A stretch of DNA of 64,000 nucleotides from Hesseltinella vesiculosa (GCA_002104935.1 MCGT01000024.1:124001-188000); one strand, 5' to 3'; shown: positions 45,502 to 57,284, numbered from the stretch's first letter. Program-made: numbers and translations. The notes: generated by a model not told the origin, from the letters alone.

Positions 45502-46379
45502 AAAAGGAAAACAGAAAGGAATGGAGAAAAGAATGTTAAGAGTTGAAAAAAAAAAAAAGAAAAGAAAAAGAGTTGCAAAATAGAAAAAATAGGCGTGAAG
45601 GTGTAAAATGAAAAAAAGCCCATTTTGAACCCAGTGCTGAGGGTGTGCTTGTGAAAGCCAAAAAAAAAAAGATTGGGGTAAAATTGGTCAAGGGATGAAA
45701 GCGAGGAAGCTGTCAAAAGAGTCAATTGGACCTTACCCAACCAATTCATTGTCCTACTGTTCTTCTTTTCTTAGTCGTTTTTTAACCATACTAATTTGAT
45801 TTGGTACTTTGCTCGTGCAAAATACAGTAAAAAAGAAAGTCCAAAAAAAAAAAAAGCACATGTCAAATGGAGTTTCAAATTCAATTTGGACAGCATCACT
45901 CATTTTTGCCGCATGGGCCATATGAAAAAAAAATAACCCAGGCACCAAGTAGATCATGAAAAAACCATTCGAACCCAATATCCTTTTTGGTACCACTCTT
46001 GAAATTTTTCTCCTCTCTTCCTCGGCTCTCCTTTTTTTTTTTTATGAAACAACACCGAGGCAAGTGGTGTTTGTTACGCCTTGCATGGCCCGGGTTTTCC
46101 AACTGAATTTATGCCGTGCGGTTTGCCATGAGAGCAATGCCGCCAGGGTGAGTATTTGAGAGGTGTTTATTTAAAGAAGGAAATATCAGATGAGCTATGA
46201 TCGAACAGCGGCCGATTTAAATAGAACAATAAACACGACGGGATATAGTGAAAAGGGAATGGCAGAAAAAAAAGGGGGGTGGGAATAGTTATCGAATGTC
46301 AGGCAAGGTGCTCCTACGTTTGGCCAGACAGGAGGAGGCTGACGAGATGGAAGGCAAAGAAGGAAGGTGAGGAGTCGAT
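45502..46379. other. Intergenic region, no supported gene
   Basis: About 880 bp upstream of EFR3 and downstream of the hypothetical gene ending at 46380. Contains A13/T12 runs near 45548, 45849 and 46029; small open frames lack motifs. Confidence 0.5.
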
Positions 46380-46952
46380 TCACAAGGAAACAGAGGGGGG
46401 AGGGGGTGGCAGAGTGGGTTTTCGACGAGTCCAGGATTTCAACAAGGCATCGGTCAAAGACGGCCGACGATCAAGGGGAGGATCGGGAAAAAGGATAGTT
46501 GGTTGATTCTTTTTCTTTTGGAACGGTCGTTTCCAGGCCTTCTTGATAGATTTTAACTTGAAATGTTTGGGTGGCTCGGGCAAGAGGCTATCGTCATCGA
46601 AATGGCTAAAGGTCGAAGGAGTGTCCAAGGAAGAGGAGGAGGTGTCGGAGAATCCGGAAGGGGAATGAATCAAATATTCGAGACAAGGGTCGTCAGGCTC
46701 GCTGTCGATGGTATCATCGAACTCGGTTGATTGGTGTTGGAGGGAGGAGATCATGGTATCAATGGCTGACGCGCTTGGGTGGGAATGTGGTAGATAAGAC
46801 TGAAGAATCCAAAACAATGGCGTGTACACGCACACCCACCACTGGTACAGCCGGTCTTTGAATGGGAGAATAGTAAAGGAGTGTAAGGAGGCACCATTCA
46901 CTGCATATTGCTTGACGGAAGAAGCCATTACAGCGAACAGGACATGATTCAT
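46380..46952 (-). CDS. Hypothetical protein, one hydrophobic segment and basic tail
   Basis: An intronless frame of 190 residues. The ATG at 46928 (MASSVKQYAVNG) may be the true start because the 5' extension is short and follows an A-rich leader. Residues about 25-55 are hydrophobic/aromatic (FKDRLYQWWVCVYTPLFWIL) and could associate with membrane. The middle is acidic and Ser-rich (FDDTIDSEPDDPCLEYL). It is followed by KHFKLKSIKKAWKRPFQKKK and a Pro-rich end. No family recognised. Codon content and length argue for a real gene more than its conservation, which I cannot assess. Confidence 0.5.
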   Translation of the reverse strand: MNHVLFAVMASSVKQYAVNGASLHSFTILPFKDRLYQWWVCVYTPLFWILQSYLPHSHPSASAIDTMISSLQHQSTEFDDTIDSEPDDPCLEYLIHSPSGFSDTSSSSLDTPSTFSHFDDDSLLPEPPKHFKLKSIKKAWKRPFQKKKNQPTILFPDPPLDRRPSLTDALLKSWTRRKPTLPPPPPSVSL

Positions 46953-47589
46953 AAATACAAAAAAAAAAAAAAAGTGGAAATGAAAAGCAAGAAGAAAAAG
47001 AAGTCAGAAAAGGATGTGGGTCTTCGGCTTTAAATAACTGATCAGCGTAATAAAAAGATGACCTTGGCAAGGAGGTCAAGAAGAAAAAAAGGGAGGAAGA
47101 AAAAAGATCAAAACAAGGAAAATGGATGAGCAGTGTTTTTTTATTGTTTGCCTCTTAACCCCTCTCTATCTCCAGCATTAACCCCTCTTTTTTTTGTTTT
47201 TTTAAGCTGCTGATAGTGTCATAGGTTCAAAAGGTATGTACTTGAAACGTGTTGTGGTCCAGCTTTCGTATGAAACAAATGTAGACGTCGGGAATGATAA
47301 AGTTCTCGATCAAAAAAGACTTTTTTCCCCTTCGAATCCCAACGATCAAGTGAGAAAGAAAAGATTTAGACTGGGACTGTGCGTTTGTTGACTAAAAAAG
47401 TATAAATTGAAAAAGAACTGCTCACTTGATCTAAAAAAGCATCAACGCTCGCTATTTTTATTGTTGTCAAAGCGAGCTGTGCAATCAACCGGCGAGGGCA
47501 TGATGCGGACTTTTAATCCTTTCAGTGCACTTTCTGAGCTTTCCTTTTTCTTTTCTCCACTCTTCTTTTTTTTGTTGCTTAATGAGTTC
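46953..47589. other. Divergent intergenic region
   Basis: About 640 bp between the hypothetical gene (minus) and the secreted protein gene (plus). Nothing but A/T-rich sequence and homopurine runs. Confidence 0.5.
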
Positions 47590-49543
47590 ATGATTCTGGT
47601 TCACTTTATCTTTTTGGCTCTCTTTCTTCCTCTCTATGCATCAGTAGAAACACATATTCAATCTAATGTCACTACAACCATCACCACCACAACCACCCCC
47701 TCGGCGCCCACATCTGCCATCCCTACTCCCACATCCAAAAACATAACTCATCCCACCTCCACTTCCACCCATGCCCCACAGCCTACACCAACGATACCCA
47801 CATCCTACAATGGTACTGTTGTCAATGGTACTGCTAGCAACGATGTCCTCTTTCAGCTCACCTGCCAAGTACAAGATGATGCTTATTGCAAAAAGGTCTA
47901 TGATAACATCCGCCTTGCTCTTTTGGAATTTGCCAATGTTGTTTCCATTCAACAAGCCATCACGTAAGCACCAAATGCTCATGTACTGCCCTTCAACTCA
48001 AAATGCAATGCATTATAGCATCCAAATCAATTATTACAGTTTCTGTCAAGATACTTGTGCCAATGCATCGCTTGGCTGGGGAACTCCATCTTCCGAAGTA
48101 AGATTCAAACCAACAGTCTTTTAACGAGGACCTCACCTCCTTCTATTGCTCTCTCCACCCCTTCTTTTTTTTTTTTTTTTTACCGATATTATTAGTATAT
48201 CTTGCATCAAGATGGTGTTGATTTGAATCATGCCTATCCTCAAGCACTGGCCAAGCAACTGGTTGTCCCCACTTACAATACCGAAGTCTGGCTGGATACC
48301 GACGTCAACATTGCCTTGAACCATGATTACTATTTGAGCACCGTAGATTACGATATTGCTGCCGTCAATGGATGGAATGGCACTGGCGTACCTCCCGGTG
48401 GCAGTTATTGGTATTTTGTAAGATAAAAAATGGTGGCCTGTGCACTAGAACACAAAACTCACGCTACCTTTTCACTAGAACGATTCCTCGTATGGCAACT
48501 ACACCATGAACATCGAATCGTACCAAGTGGATTTCAGATACCTTGTGCTGCACCAGCTAATCCACGGCTTGGGCTTCCTCAGCTCCTGGGCTGGCTACTT
48601 TTCGTCCCAGACCTCACCTTTCCACGAACTGGTCGCCGGCATGATGCCCGACGATCAACTACAATGGATCACCCCCGGCATGCATTGGAAAGTCCCTTCC
48701 GACGGTGGCCCTATCTACATCACCGGCTTCCAGCAAACCCTGCTCTTTGACAAGTTTTTGCTCGGTGTCAACCAATCCTCAGCCGCGCCCACTAACATGT
48801 CCGAAATCGGCTTCAGCATGCTCAACTTTTGTGTCAACGACAACCAGGAATTCATCCTCTACTTCCTCCAATCCTTCAACAGCTCATCTCAAGCCACTGT
48901 CGCACACCAGCTCTACAACATGCTCTCCAATCCTGGTGGCCTCGTCTTCAACCTCCCCAACCCAACCATCAACAACAGCATCTACCTGACCAACAGCTAC
49001 CTCAACGCTAGCTACAAAAATATGACCCTGTCCACCGGCCTGGATCTTCTCAACGCCCCCTTGGAGCAGTTTGATGACACCAGCAGTCGACCCACCGCCG
49101 CCATCTCTCACCTCGACATCGCCTACAATGGCACCGTCGATTTCCTCATGGTCCAGCAGCTCGTCCAAGGCAGTTCCCTTGAACAGCTTGTCCAAACCTA
49201 CTATCAATCCCTCCCCGTCAACATCACTTACAACGTCACCACCGGCCCCAACTACGCCACCACCACCAACTACATGTCCCCCATCGGCCCTGGCATCCTA
49301 CGCATGCTCGACGCCATGGGCTACTCCACCATTCTCACCCCTACCAAATACGTCACCAACAGCAACGCCTCCACTCCTCGTTTCCGATCCAACTGTGGCG
49401 ATAGCAATGCCAATAACAACCCCTCGCCCAAATCCCCTTCCCTCTCCCCCTCCTCCAGTGCTGGCACCTCCCTTTACCACCTCCTCCAGTCCCCTTTACT
49501 TACCGCCTTGTTCGTCTGCCTTGGAGTCACTTCCCTCTCTTAG
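47590..49543 (+). CDS. Secreted, GPI-type protein with an HQxxHGLGF metalloprotease-like motif
   Basis: Four exons (47590-47963, 48019-48097, 48196-48417, 48479-49543) give 579 residues. The ATG at 47590 was chosen because it directly precedes a signal peptide (MILVHFIFLALFLPLYAS); an upstream in-frame ATG at 47407 exists. A Thr/Pro/Ser-rich stalk (about 25-85) follows. The body has many N-glycosylation sites and conserved-looking blocks: SFCQDTCANASLGWGTPSS, DYDIAAVNGWNG, and LHQLIHGLGFLSSW near residues 249-262. The latter resembles the HExxHGLGF zinc site of secreted metalloproteases but has Gln in place of the catalytic Glu. The C-terminus is Ser-rich and then hydrophobic, as in GPI signals. 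The role may be wall- or surface-associated; activity is doubtful. Confidence 0.75.
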
Positions 49544-49674
49544 CCACTCATCTCCTTTTAATGTGCATCCCTCTCCATGACCACCTGTGTGTATACAATT
49601 TATTTTAAAAAAATCCTGTATTTTTACCCATCACAAACCGCCAGTACTTTTTCTGCATGCCTCACATCATGTGT

Positions 49675-49716
49675 TAGCCAGAGAGCGGCACGACGCGGGG
49701 ATTGAAACTCGGCCAT
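49675..49716 (+). ncRNA. Possible truncated tRNA-Ser-like relic
   Basis: GTTAGCCAGAGAGCGG resembles a class II tRNA D arm and GGGGATTGAAACTCGG resembles the anticodon arm of tRNA-Ser(TGA). The sequence then runs into a poly-T tract with no variable arm, T arm or acceptor stem. A non-functional relic or chance similarity. Confidence 0.15.
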
Positions 49717-50094
49717 TTCGTCGTTTTTTTTTTTTTTTGGCTGGAAATTGGAGCTGCAACCTCGGTCAACAATGAAAAAAAAATAAACCTGGCTCGCAAC
49801 ACTTTTGAGCTAAATGGATCGGTGTGAGATATTTCGTAAGTACTGGAGTTCATGAATAATAGTGATAATGAAAAATATACAGTCAATATCATTTAAACTT
49901 GTAAAAATGGGTTTGAGATTTTCGAAAAAATAAAAGTGACAGTATTAGTTTGCGCTTATTGCATTATTGGTATTTCCGTGTAACATAAATGACTAAAAAG
50001 AGTGACATAAAAAGTGCGTTTTTTAATTTGGCTCAGAAGAGGGGGGAAAATCAGACACTTATTTTTGCTTCAATCAGCTTTTGATTGTTGACTT

Positions 50095-50330
50095 TAACTC
50101 TGAGGCAAATTTTCCCAAACAATCGGCAGTTCCATTTCCGTTTCAGTGTTAAAAGTAATTGCATTCATGATGTTGTTGACAAGCATGGTAAAGTGATGAA
50201 GGTCCTCGATTGATGTGATTGTACGGTAGACTCATCGTCCGCGCCGATGTCCTCTTCCAATTGCTTCTCTTCTGTGTCCATCTCAAAACCATGGCTGATA
50301 TCATCAGCATTGTAGTTCTCCAAGCTGAAC
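50095..50330 (-). pseudogene. Broken acidic coding-like fragment
   Basis: Minus-strand frames read ENYNADDISHGFEMDTEEKQ, LEEDIGADDESTVQ, then after a frame change SIEDLHHFTMLVNNIMNAIT, FNTETEMELPIVWENLPQ. The joined sequence is protein-like, but no single frame covers it and no domain is recognised. It may be the end of an old transposon gene. Confidence 0.3.
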
Positions 50331-51529
50331 AAGAACATCAAATCAATGACTATAACGTCTTTGACTGGTCATCCAGGCTTATTGGTATCCGTAAACCCAG
50401 TTTTGTCCATAGGGCTGACAGTGACAATTTAACATCGATGTTTAAAACCCAAATGGATGCCAGATCGTATGAACCATCTAGTCAACTACCTGCGCGCAGA
50501 AAATAAAAAAACACGGCGATGGTAAACAAAGGGACAGAAAATTTCGAAAAAAATTGAAGGCGCAAATACTGTACTCTCGTTGAAAAAACCTGAAAGGAAA
50601 AATGATGTACAAAAAAAAAAAAACTGCTCTAGGTCACTTGGATTAAGCTTGGGAATGTTGTTTCAAGGACAGAGTGCACTCATCTCGAAAAAAAAAATTG
50701 GTCTCCAGGACACGCGTGAAAACCGTCAAAGTCTGAAAAAGCAATTGCGCGGACGGAAACCAAGTCATCGATCGTGATCCTGGGTTCGAAAAAAAAACCC
50801 ATATTTAGACATACCAAGAAAAGTGTAATGTTTAAGCAAATACTTGCCTTCAAACGGAGTGAAAATAATTGTGAGCGATATGTTTTTCTTTTTACTGAAA
50901 GTTGCACTTCTGGGATAGATTTGTTTGATAAGAAATAGCAAAGCAAGCATGAACAAACTAAAGAAAGCAGTACTGGCAGAAGGGAGGCGTGACAAACAAA
51001 GGTCTTGAGGGGAGGGGATATGACGTTCATGACGATCGTCGTACTAAATGATCACGACAACGAAATGCAAACAGGAGTGAGGGGCTTTTCAAGATGTCTG
51101 CTCGAGACATAATGTGAATTTTGTTATACGATGGGAGTGTATCAACGATCACGTACTCGATACAGGTGTATTGCCTATAAAAGGGGAGAAGAGTACCGTA
51201 TGACTCCATCGTTGCGCAACGACTCCCTCTCTCTTGATCCCTCCTTGTTCCCCTGTTGCTTATTCCATCTCGCCATTCTTGGTAATAATCTCTTACTCGA
51301 TAAATCAAAAGCTGGCTAGGTGTCCCATACCAATCAACCTGATTTTTTCAAAACCATCATCATTCATGCATTTGTGTCCCCATACAAAATAGCGGCCAAA
51401 GCTGTGCACACTTCATTTAAAAAAATGAGATGATTTGGGCAATTTGTTTTTGTAAACCTATACCTGTTCTACAATGAGCTGCATTTGCAATGGCACGTCA
51501 ACAAATGTTAAATGGATGCTTCCAGTGAA

Positions 51530-52640
51530 TGCTAGCCGAGTGTGCTCATTTGGATGGAAGCACCGGGCCAAAAATGAAGGCGCGTTGAGTCGCTGTAGGT
51601 TGTTTTTCTTTGCCCGGAGATTGGTTTGTTCGCGACTGATACAAGTTGGGAGAGGATTTGAGCTGCTTCTGTCAGACTAGGCCGCCAATCAGTGTCAAAG
51701 AGAGCGCTTGTATTGACAGTTCGCATCAGGGCTCGGGCGAGGCGACCTTGAGCTCGTCGGTTCAACCTATCTATAGCTGCAACTTTGGCAGCTCCCAGTA
51801 TGCCCACAGTTTGCTGGCCATGTCTTGTGGTTTTGACACAGTTTTGATGATGTCTGCATTGGCTGATTCGGCAAACGTATCCACAACGAGCATCAAGCGC
51901 AATTAGGGTTATCGATATTTGGTGAGGTATTTTGCATTGATCGGGATCAGGGTGGGCCATCCGTAGCATCGGGTTAGCCGCGGCATTGCAGGTAGCATAC
52001 AGTGTCCAGGAGTGTCTCCAAGGCATCTCGACAGCCAGGCTTGTAGGTGGCAGGTCACACTATCAATGTATTTCCAACGTCGCAAATTACTTCTTCGGCT
52101 GGCTGCTGGTGAGGAGGAGGTTTGTAAATGGCGAACCGGCAACAAGGCTTTTCAAATCCTCCAGTCTATCATTCTTCAGCTGGTTGATGGCAGCTGATAA
52201 ATCACCTGTGATTTCATAATCAATGGCTTCGGTGTTTAACTTGGATAACGAGGTTGGTCCTTGAGTGACAATGAAGCCAATGGCACGCCTGTTTCTTCTA
52301 GAACACCATCGGAATGGTCCAAGCTCAGGCAAGGAAAACAGCATCTTTTCTTGTGTGAGGCCGTCTTGTGGGACTGACCTTGTCCTTGTCCGCCATGTAT
52401 CCATTCGGCCTCAGCCTTTGCAAGTTTCCTTGAGCTTTTCACCGCATACGAGTGTTCTGCTTGACTGCACGTTACGTATTGATGAAATGAGTTGGCGGTC
52501 CAGCTTCATCGTCATTAGTGTTTTCATTCGCATCACTCTCAAAATTATTGTCAAGATTGCTGTCATCCGTACCGGTGTGATCCTCTTCATCTTGCTCAGG
52601 CTCGTCTACAGCGATCAAAACATACGATTGTCAGGAACTT
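51530..52640 (-). pseudogene. Coding-like patch in three frames, unknown family
   Basis: On the minus strand an acidic run (DEPEQDEEDHTGTDDSNLDN) is followed in another frame by AVKSSRKLAKAEAEWIHGG, then SKLNTEAIDYEITGDLSAA, NQLKNDRLEDLKSLVAGSPF, then RRWKYIDSVTCHLQAWLS, and finally AAIDRLNRRAQGRLARALMR to a stop at 51532. The GC content is higher than in the flanks. Frame changes at about 52255, 52090 and 51900 could be introns or decay; I found donor/acceptor pairs for none convincingly. Confidence 0.35.
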
Positions 52641-54375
52641 GAATTGAGCGCGGCCTTTATTTTTTTTTTTGTGTGCCTACCTTGAATATCGTGTTTCTTA
52701 TATAAAGCTATATCATTAGGGCCCAGAGCTCCTATAGTGTGTGCGATTATATACGGTGTGTATCATTGTTGATGGGAGAAAAATAAATAAAGGAAAGGAA
52801 CGCAGGCGACTTTTTTTTGAAACTGAGCCTGAGGCATCCAATTTTTTTTTTTATTAGCGTGAATGCAGGAGGGCTTATGGCAACAGCATTTACTCTTTCT
52901 CAATGGATGATTGGAGAAAATTCGTGTGTAGCTTATGACTTCCAAGACTCATTGCATTAACGAACATGATCGTCACTAACTGGAAACCTTGCAGGAGCCA
53001 AGGCCAGCAAGCCCAGAATGCAGCGTGATAGCATCTAAAAGACCATTCCCTTTCTTGAGGTGCATATTAAATTTTGTCACTTCCGATTTCCTGCCAAAAA
53101 AGGTGGCTGAAAAAAAACGAGCCAAAGCCTGACCCCATCCTAATGACACGTTGTTACAAACGAAGGATGCGCATGGCCAAAGGCATGCCGCTGTTGGATG
53201 ATGCAGTCGCTGGAGGAAATCCTTCAAGGCCATCTTAAAACTGGGTTTTGAAAATCAAGCCAATCCACGAACGGCGCCAGATTTACTGGCAACGTTGCAC
53301 CGATAAGCGATGAATTTGGCCAAGAGAAAAAGGTTGGTGGACTTTGTGGCGCAGGACAGGACCTCAATGCATGTTAAAAAACGACCAGGTCATAAAATAA
53401 AGGTAAGGTACAAAATGCACGAGATGGCCAAGACAGAATTTACTGTGGTCGCCATCTCTGACCTCCAAATAAGATTAGCAGAGAGAGGGGGGCGATGAAT
53501 GGAAGTGAGTGACAGGAAAAAGACCTAAGTCAAGCAATGAGCTTCTTTACTCAGTGTCACAAACTGTTTGTGTTCCCGCCAATCAACTAGAATCCAAGGA
53601 GTCGTTTCATTGAAATTCCCAATTCCCATGCATTCTAGCACTTTTTTAGGGGCGTTTTTTGCAACCAGTTCTTGTGGTCGATCACTTCCCAGTCAAGCAT
53701 TCAAACAAAGTGTGGCTCTTGGGCTTTGCCGCAGCCAACCCGCCTCCATTTCAATATGGAGCTTTAATTTTTTTTTTTTTTGCTGATGTTCACATAGTCT
53801 GTTACACCTAAACGGAGTTGGGCCTGTCAATGCTCACTCTTCTCGGTCAAGACTATCACGTCACATCGATAGAAACTAGAAAAACAGGCCCTCAAGGGCA
53901 AATGGTTCCTATGAAATGTCACCTTGTCATCTTCAATTGCTCGTAGTGACTCGAAAGTTTACAGGGGATGGCCTTTTGAAGGGCTCTTCCTGAAAGTTAA
54001 AAATAGTTACTGTCATCAGGTGGCAGTGGCACGACACATCTGTGGCAAAGGTCGTTTTTACGTTTTCGTGTTACAGAAAGCTATATTTTAAGTTCAAAGT
54101 AGCAGTTCTTCGTTTAGCTGTGTCACCTTTTCTTGATCCGCTTCTAAAATGGGCAAGTGTCAAAGAGGCAGGAGTGCAAAAGAGTGTTAAAAAAAATGAG
54201 GCGTGGTTTTTCCACTGCATTTTCCACAACTTTAAAATCATGACAGGCTTGGATTTTTTTTTTTACAATAGAGCTACACAGCCACGAACGCTGCTTTCTT
54301 TAAAAGACCTGAAATTTTGCGTCAGAATCCTTTTTTCTTCTTTACTTCAACTCGAAAAAAAAGACAATATTCAAA

Positions 54376-54678
54376 ATGGAAAAAGCTCCCGCTCCCGTTC
54401 CTGGTACTCAAGCCTACAACCCTTATGCCGCCCCTCCTCCTCAAGGCTATGCTCCCCCTCCTGCCGGTGTGCCTGCCTATGATCCCTACTTGAACGATAT
54501 TCGTGTCCAACAATTGCAAAACGAAATTGAAGCCAACAGCTGTGATGCTGGTGACATCTGTTTGTACTTGCTCTTCGGACCCTTTGCTCTCTTCTGTATC
54601 ATGCCCAAGATGAACAAGAAGTCTAAGGCCAAGGATGAATTGAAGGTTGAATTGTCCAAGCCCCGTCGTCCCATGTAA
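54376..54678 (+). CDS. Small proline-rich, single-pass membrane protein
   Basis: An intronless frame of 100 residues with a good start context (TTCAAAATGG). Residues 1-40 are Pro/Tyr/Ala-rich (YNPYAAPPPQGYAPPPAGVP). Residues 54-75 form a Cys-containing hydrophobic segment (CDAGDICLYLLFGPFALFCI). The tail is basic (KMNKKSKAKDELKVELSKPR). Codon bias is strong (C-ending codons), which suggests high expression. No family recognised; it might be a stress- or tail-anchored-type membrane protein. Confidence 0.7.
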   Translation: MEKAPAPVPGTQAYNPYAAPPPQGYAPPPAGVPAYDPYLNDIRVQQLQNEIEANSCDAGDICLYLLFGPFALFCIMPKMNKKSKAKDELKVELSKPRRPM

Positions 54679-55175
54679 AAAAAAAGCCCCCACCAGCTCA
54701 CTCCAGCTCTTCGCTTCTACACTCGTTTACTTCACTCTCTATTGTAATCATATAATTATACCTTACCCCTTTTTTTCTTTTTTGAATCACAATTAAAACC
54801 ATGATCAACGCTTACTTGCACACACGCGCGAAGGAAAAATAAGGTGAACAGGAGCTAAGATTTCAGGCGGGGTTCTGAATCAGGTCAGATTGGTGGGCTG
54901 AGTCAACCCAGACGTTTCTTTGTTTTCTATTGATCTGAGCCAACTGGCGAGAACTGAAATAGGACAGCCTTGATCTTTCGAAAGCCGAGAACTTACTAGA
55001 AAAGTCAGCGTCACAAGCTCTGAATATCATTCAAACGAATGGCATTGGTGGTATGCCACGTCCACGTTCTTATTTACGTTGAAGTGTAATGAGAGAATGA
55101 GGATATGTTTATTCATTTATCACGGGTAAAAGCGTTCAAGAAGCTGTTCCGTCCTAAATGACTGCATGAACTTTA
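54679..55175. other. Convergent intergenic region
   Basis: About 500 bp between the small membrane protein (plus) and SDE2 (minus); probably 3' UTRs. Nothing else seen. Confidence 0.5.
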
Positions 55176-56053
55176 TCAAGCTTTGATGGCGGTGGATTTG
55201 CGAATCACCGGTTTGACCGCAGCCTTGCCTTTGGTCTTGGCAGGAGGCTGCTCTGCTTCACTTTCGCTTTCGTCGTCTTCATCGTCGTCACTGCTGAGCT
55301 CGTCATCAAAAACAGAAGCAGCGACGGTGGTCTTGATTTTCTTGGCCGGGACAGATGAAGACGAGGCTGAGGCAGGCCGTTTGAGGGCGCTGGACACGGC
55401 ATTCTTCACGTCATCTACAGCTTGCTCTTTGTCGTGCAAAAAGTCATTGTCGTCAAAGAGGTGCTTGGGCGTTTCGCGAGGCTTCAATGCCTTTTCAATC
55501 TTCTTTTCGAACTTCTCCCTTCGCTCGATCAGTCGCTTTCCTTCGTTTTGTGCTTGTTCTTCTTCTCGTCTAAAGGCAGGAAAAAAGAGAGGTGAGTACA
55601 ATCTTGTCACGACGTTGCTAATCGAATGATAATTACTTTTGAGCTTCGACATCCCGTAACCGTCGACCTTGCAAGTCACGGCATGCATCAAAGTTTGTGG
55701 TTTTCTGGCTGTTCATTCGGCCACCTTGACTACGCAAGAGCGATCCAAACCTGAGCGAAGAAGAAAAATGTGAGAAGTCTAGCATCCATGCCATTCTTTT
55801 TTATTTACCCTCCCTTGCCACCCCGCAGTCGTAGATGGACCGACAGTTGTTCTGTATTGGAAGTTGTAAAGAGTTGGGCATTGTCCAAGAGGATGCGGCC
55901 ACCCAAGTTGGCAAGGATCAAGCTAGATGCTTCGAGGTTGTATTGATCGCACAGTTGCTGTTTGACACTGCTTCCGGTAACAAGTGTAGAAGAGCTATAG
56001 TCGTAACAGACAGTTTGTGTTGGCAGCTGGACAATTAGTTGTTGGTAACCCAT
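55176..56053 (-). CDS. SDE2: Sde2-type ubiquitin-fold splicing/genome-stability factor
   Basis: Three exons (55809-56053, 55637-55750, 55176-55569) give 250 residues. The N-terminus is a ubiquitin-like fold ([18 protein letters not shown] to [10 protein letters not shown]) followed directly by [15 protein letters not shown]. In Sde2 the fold is cut off after the Gly-Gly, and the freed C-terminal part with N-terminal Lys joins the spliceosome or replication machinery. Residues 95-150 are charged helices ([40 protein letters not shown]), and the tail is Lys/Ser/Glu-rich. The intron phases keep KGG|FGS exact. Confidence 0.9.
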
Positions 56054-57284
56054 ATTCAGTTTGAAGAAAAAAAAGAGAAAAAAACAGGCAAGGAGGAAAG
56101 GCAAAATGGAAAAAAAAAGAAATCATTGGCTCCGCCATGGATCCAATCAAAATGCAGGATGCTGTAGAAGCTCTTTTAGGACTTTTCCTGTAGGACAAGG
56201 ATCCAATCTTGCAACAATTAAATCAAGCCGACAGGAACCCACTAGCAATCTCTTTCCAGCAACAACCAACTTTTGAATTCTAAACGATTATCATGGTCAG
56301 ATATCACAGCATGTCTGCCACATTTTCTCAACGATTTGGTCAAATCTCAGCCCTAATCAACTATGATGAGGCTGCTAACGAGACCCGTTACAATCTCACG
56401 CTGCATAAAGGACCCCGAACAAATTGCTGGTTCACGAATGACAGACTGTGATGTTGAAATGTACGATGCTACGGTAGGAAGGGAGGTGCAGCTCCCCCCC
56501 CCGCTCGCGATTTCAAGCCGTCAACCAATCCTGACATATCCAGCAAGTCTGTTTAAGACCGCACTGCTGCCTTGCGTACCATCTATGGTCATCTCGACCA
56601 CCAGGTCGAGAACTATCGTTGGTATGTTAGTAAATACCCCTGGATGATCCCAGTTCTTTCTGCCTGTATTAAAGTCATTCGCACCAAATGCTCGAATGTG
56701 GGTGGTGTTGAGAGCTGTGACGCAGATGATATTGCGGGGTTCCAAACGGTAACAAGATTGATCGCGACTTCCTCTGCCAACAACAGAGACGAAATGCATC
56801 GCCGCCACCGTGCGATGGTTGGTAATATCAATAATGCCATGATTGCCATGCAAGCGCGTCGCGCGGCTGTGAAACACTATCCTTCGAAAATGCCCGAAGA
56901 TGCTCAAGTGAAATTATAAGATGGCACTCAACCACGTCCACCTCCTATTAAAGTTGTCCAAGTATGCCTGGTACTGGTGTTCTAAGCTCCAATGTGGACA
57001 CCAAGGTTTCTCTCTCTTCGTCCATGATTTTCTATTATCTTTTTCTCTCATTTTTCTTTTGCGTGTGTCTTTGAAGTGCCATCGGTTAGAGTCTTCAGTT
57101 CACTTCTTTTCCATTCTACGAACATTCAAGTAAAAAAAAAGTTTATCTTTTAGAACCAAAGCTATGAATAATGAAGTAAAGGAACAGAGAGAGGGAGGAA
57201 AATAAGTTTCGGGGTGTGGGAGTAATAAAAAAAATGAATGAGTCAAATGGGGAAAGTGAAGAAAAAAAAATGCGATGAAGAGGT
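56054..57284. other. Intergenic region with a broken ORF
   Basis: Between the 5' side of SDE2 and the 3' end of NAP1. Apart from the coding-like patch at 56137-56919 (plus), no gene is supported. Confidence 0.5.
56137..56919 (+). pseudogene. Coding-like patch with in-frame stop, unknown family
   Basis: Starts at ATG 56137: MDPIKMQDAVEALLGLFL, a TAG at 56191-56193, then DKDPILQQLNQADRNPLAIS and FQQQPTFEF with a second stop. Later frames read INYDEAANETRYNLTLHKGP, TDCDVEMYDATV, and finally IYGHLDHQVENYRWYVSKYP to a stop at 56919. Each piece is protein-like, but at least three frame changes and two stops intervene. Unrecognised; decayed accessory gene is the likeliest reading. Confidence 0.35.

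Larger units (their letters stand above)
49544..54375. other. 4.8-kb gene-poor region with coding-like debris
   Basis: No complete gene can be built. Noted pieces: a possible tRNA-Ser-like relic and a left fragment of the dispersed repeat near 49675-49860; a broken acidic ORF on the minus strand at about 50095-50330; and a 1.1-kb coding-like patch on the minus strand at about 51530-52640. The 52640-54375 part shows only small frames without motifs. Confidence 0.55.

Noticed and set aside
47407..47589. N-terminal extension of the HQxxH protein from the ATG at 47407
   Set aside because: The start at 47590 gives a standard signal peptide at the N-terminus; the extension would bury it behind about 60 residues.
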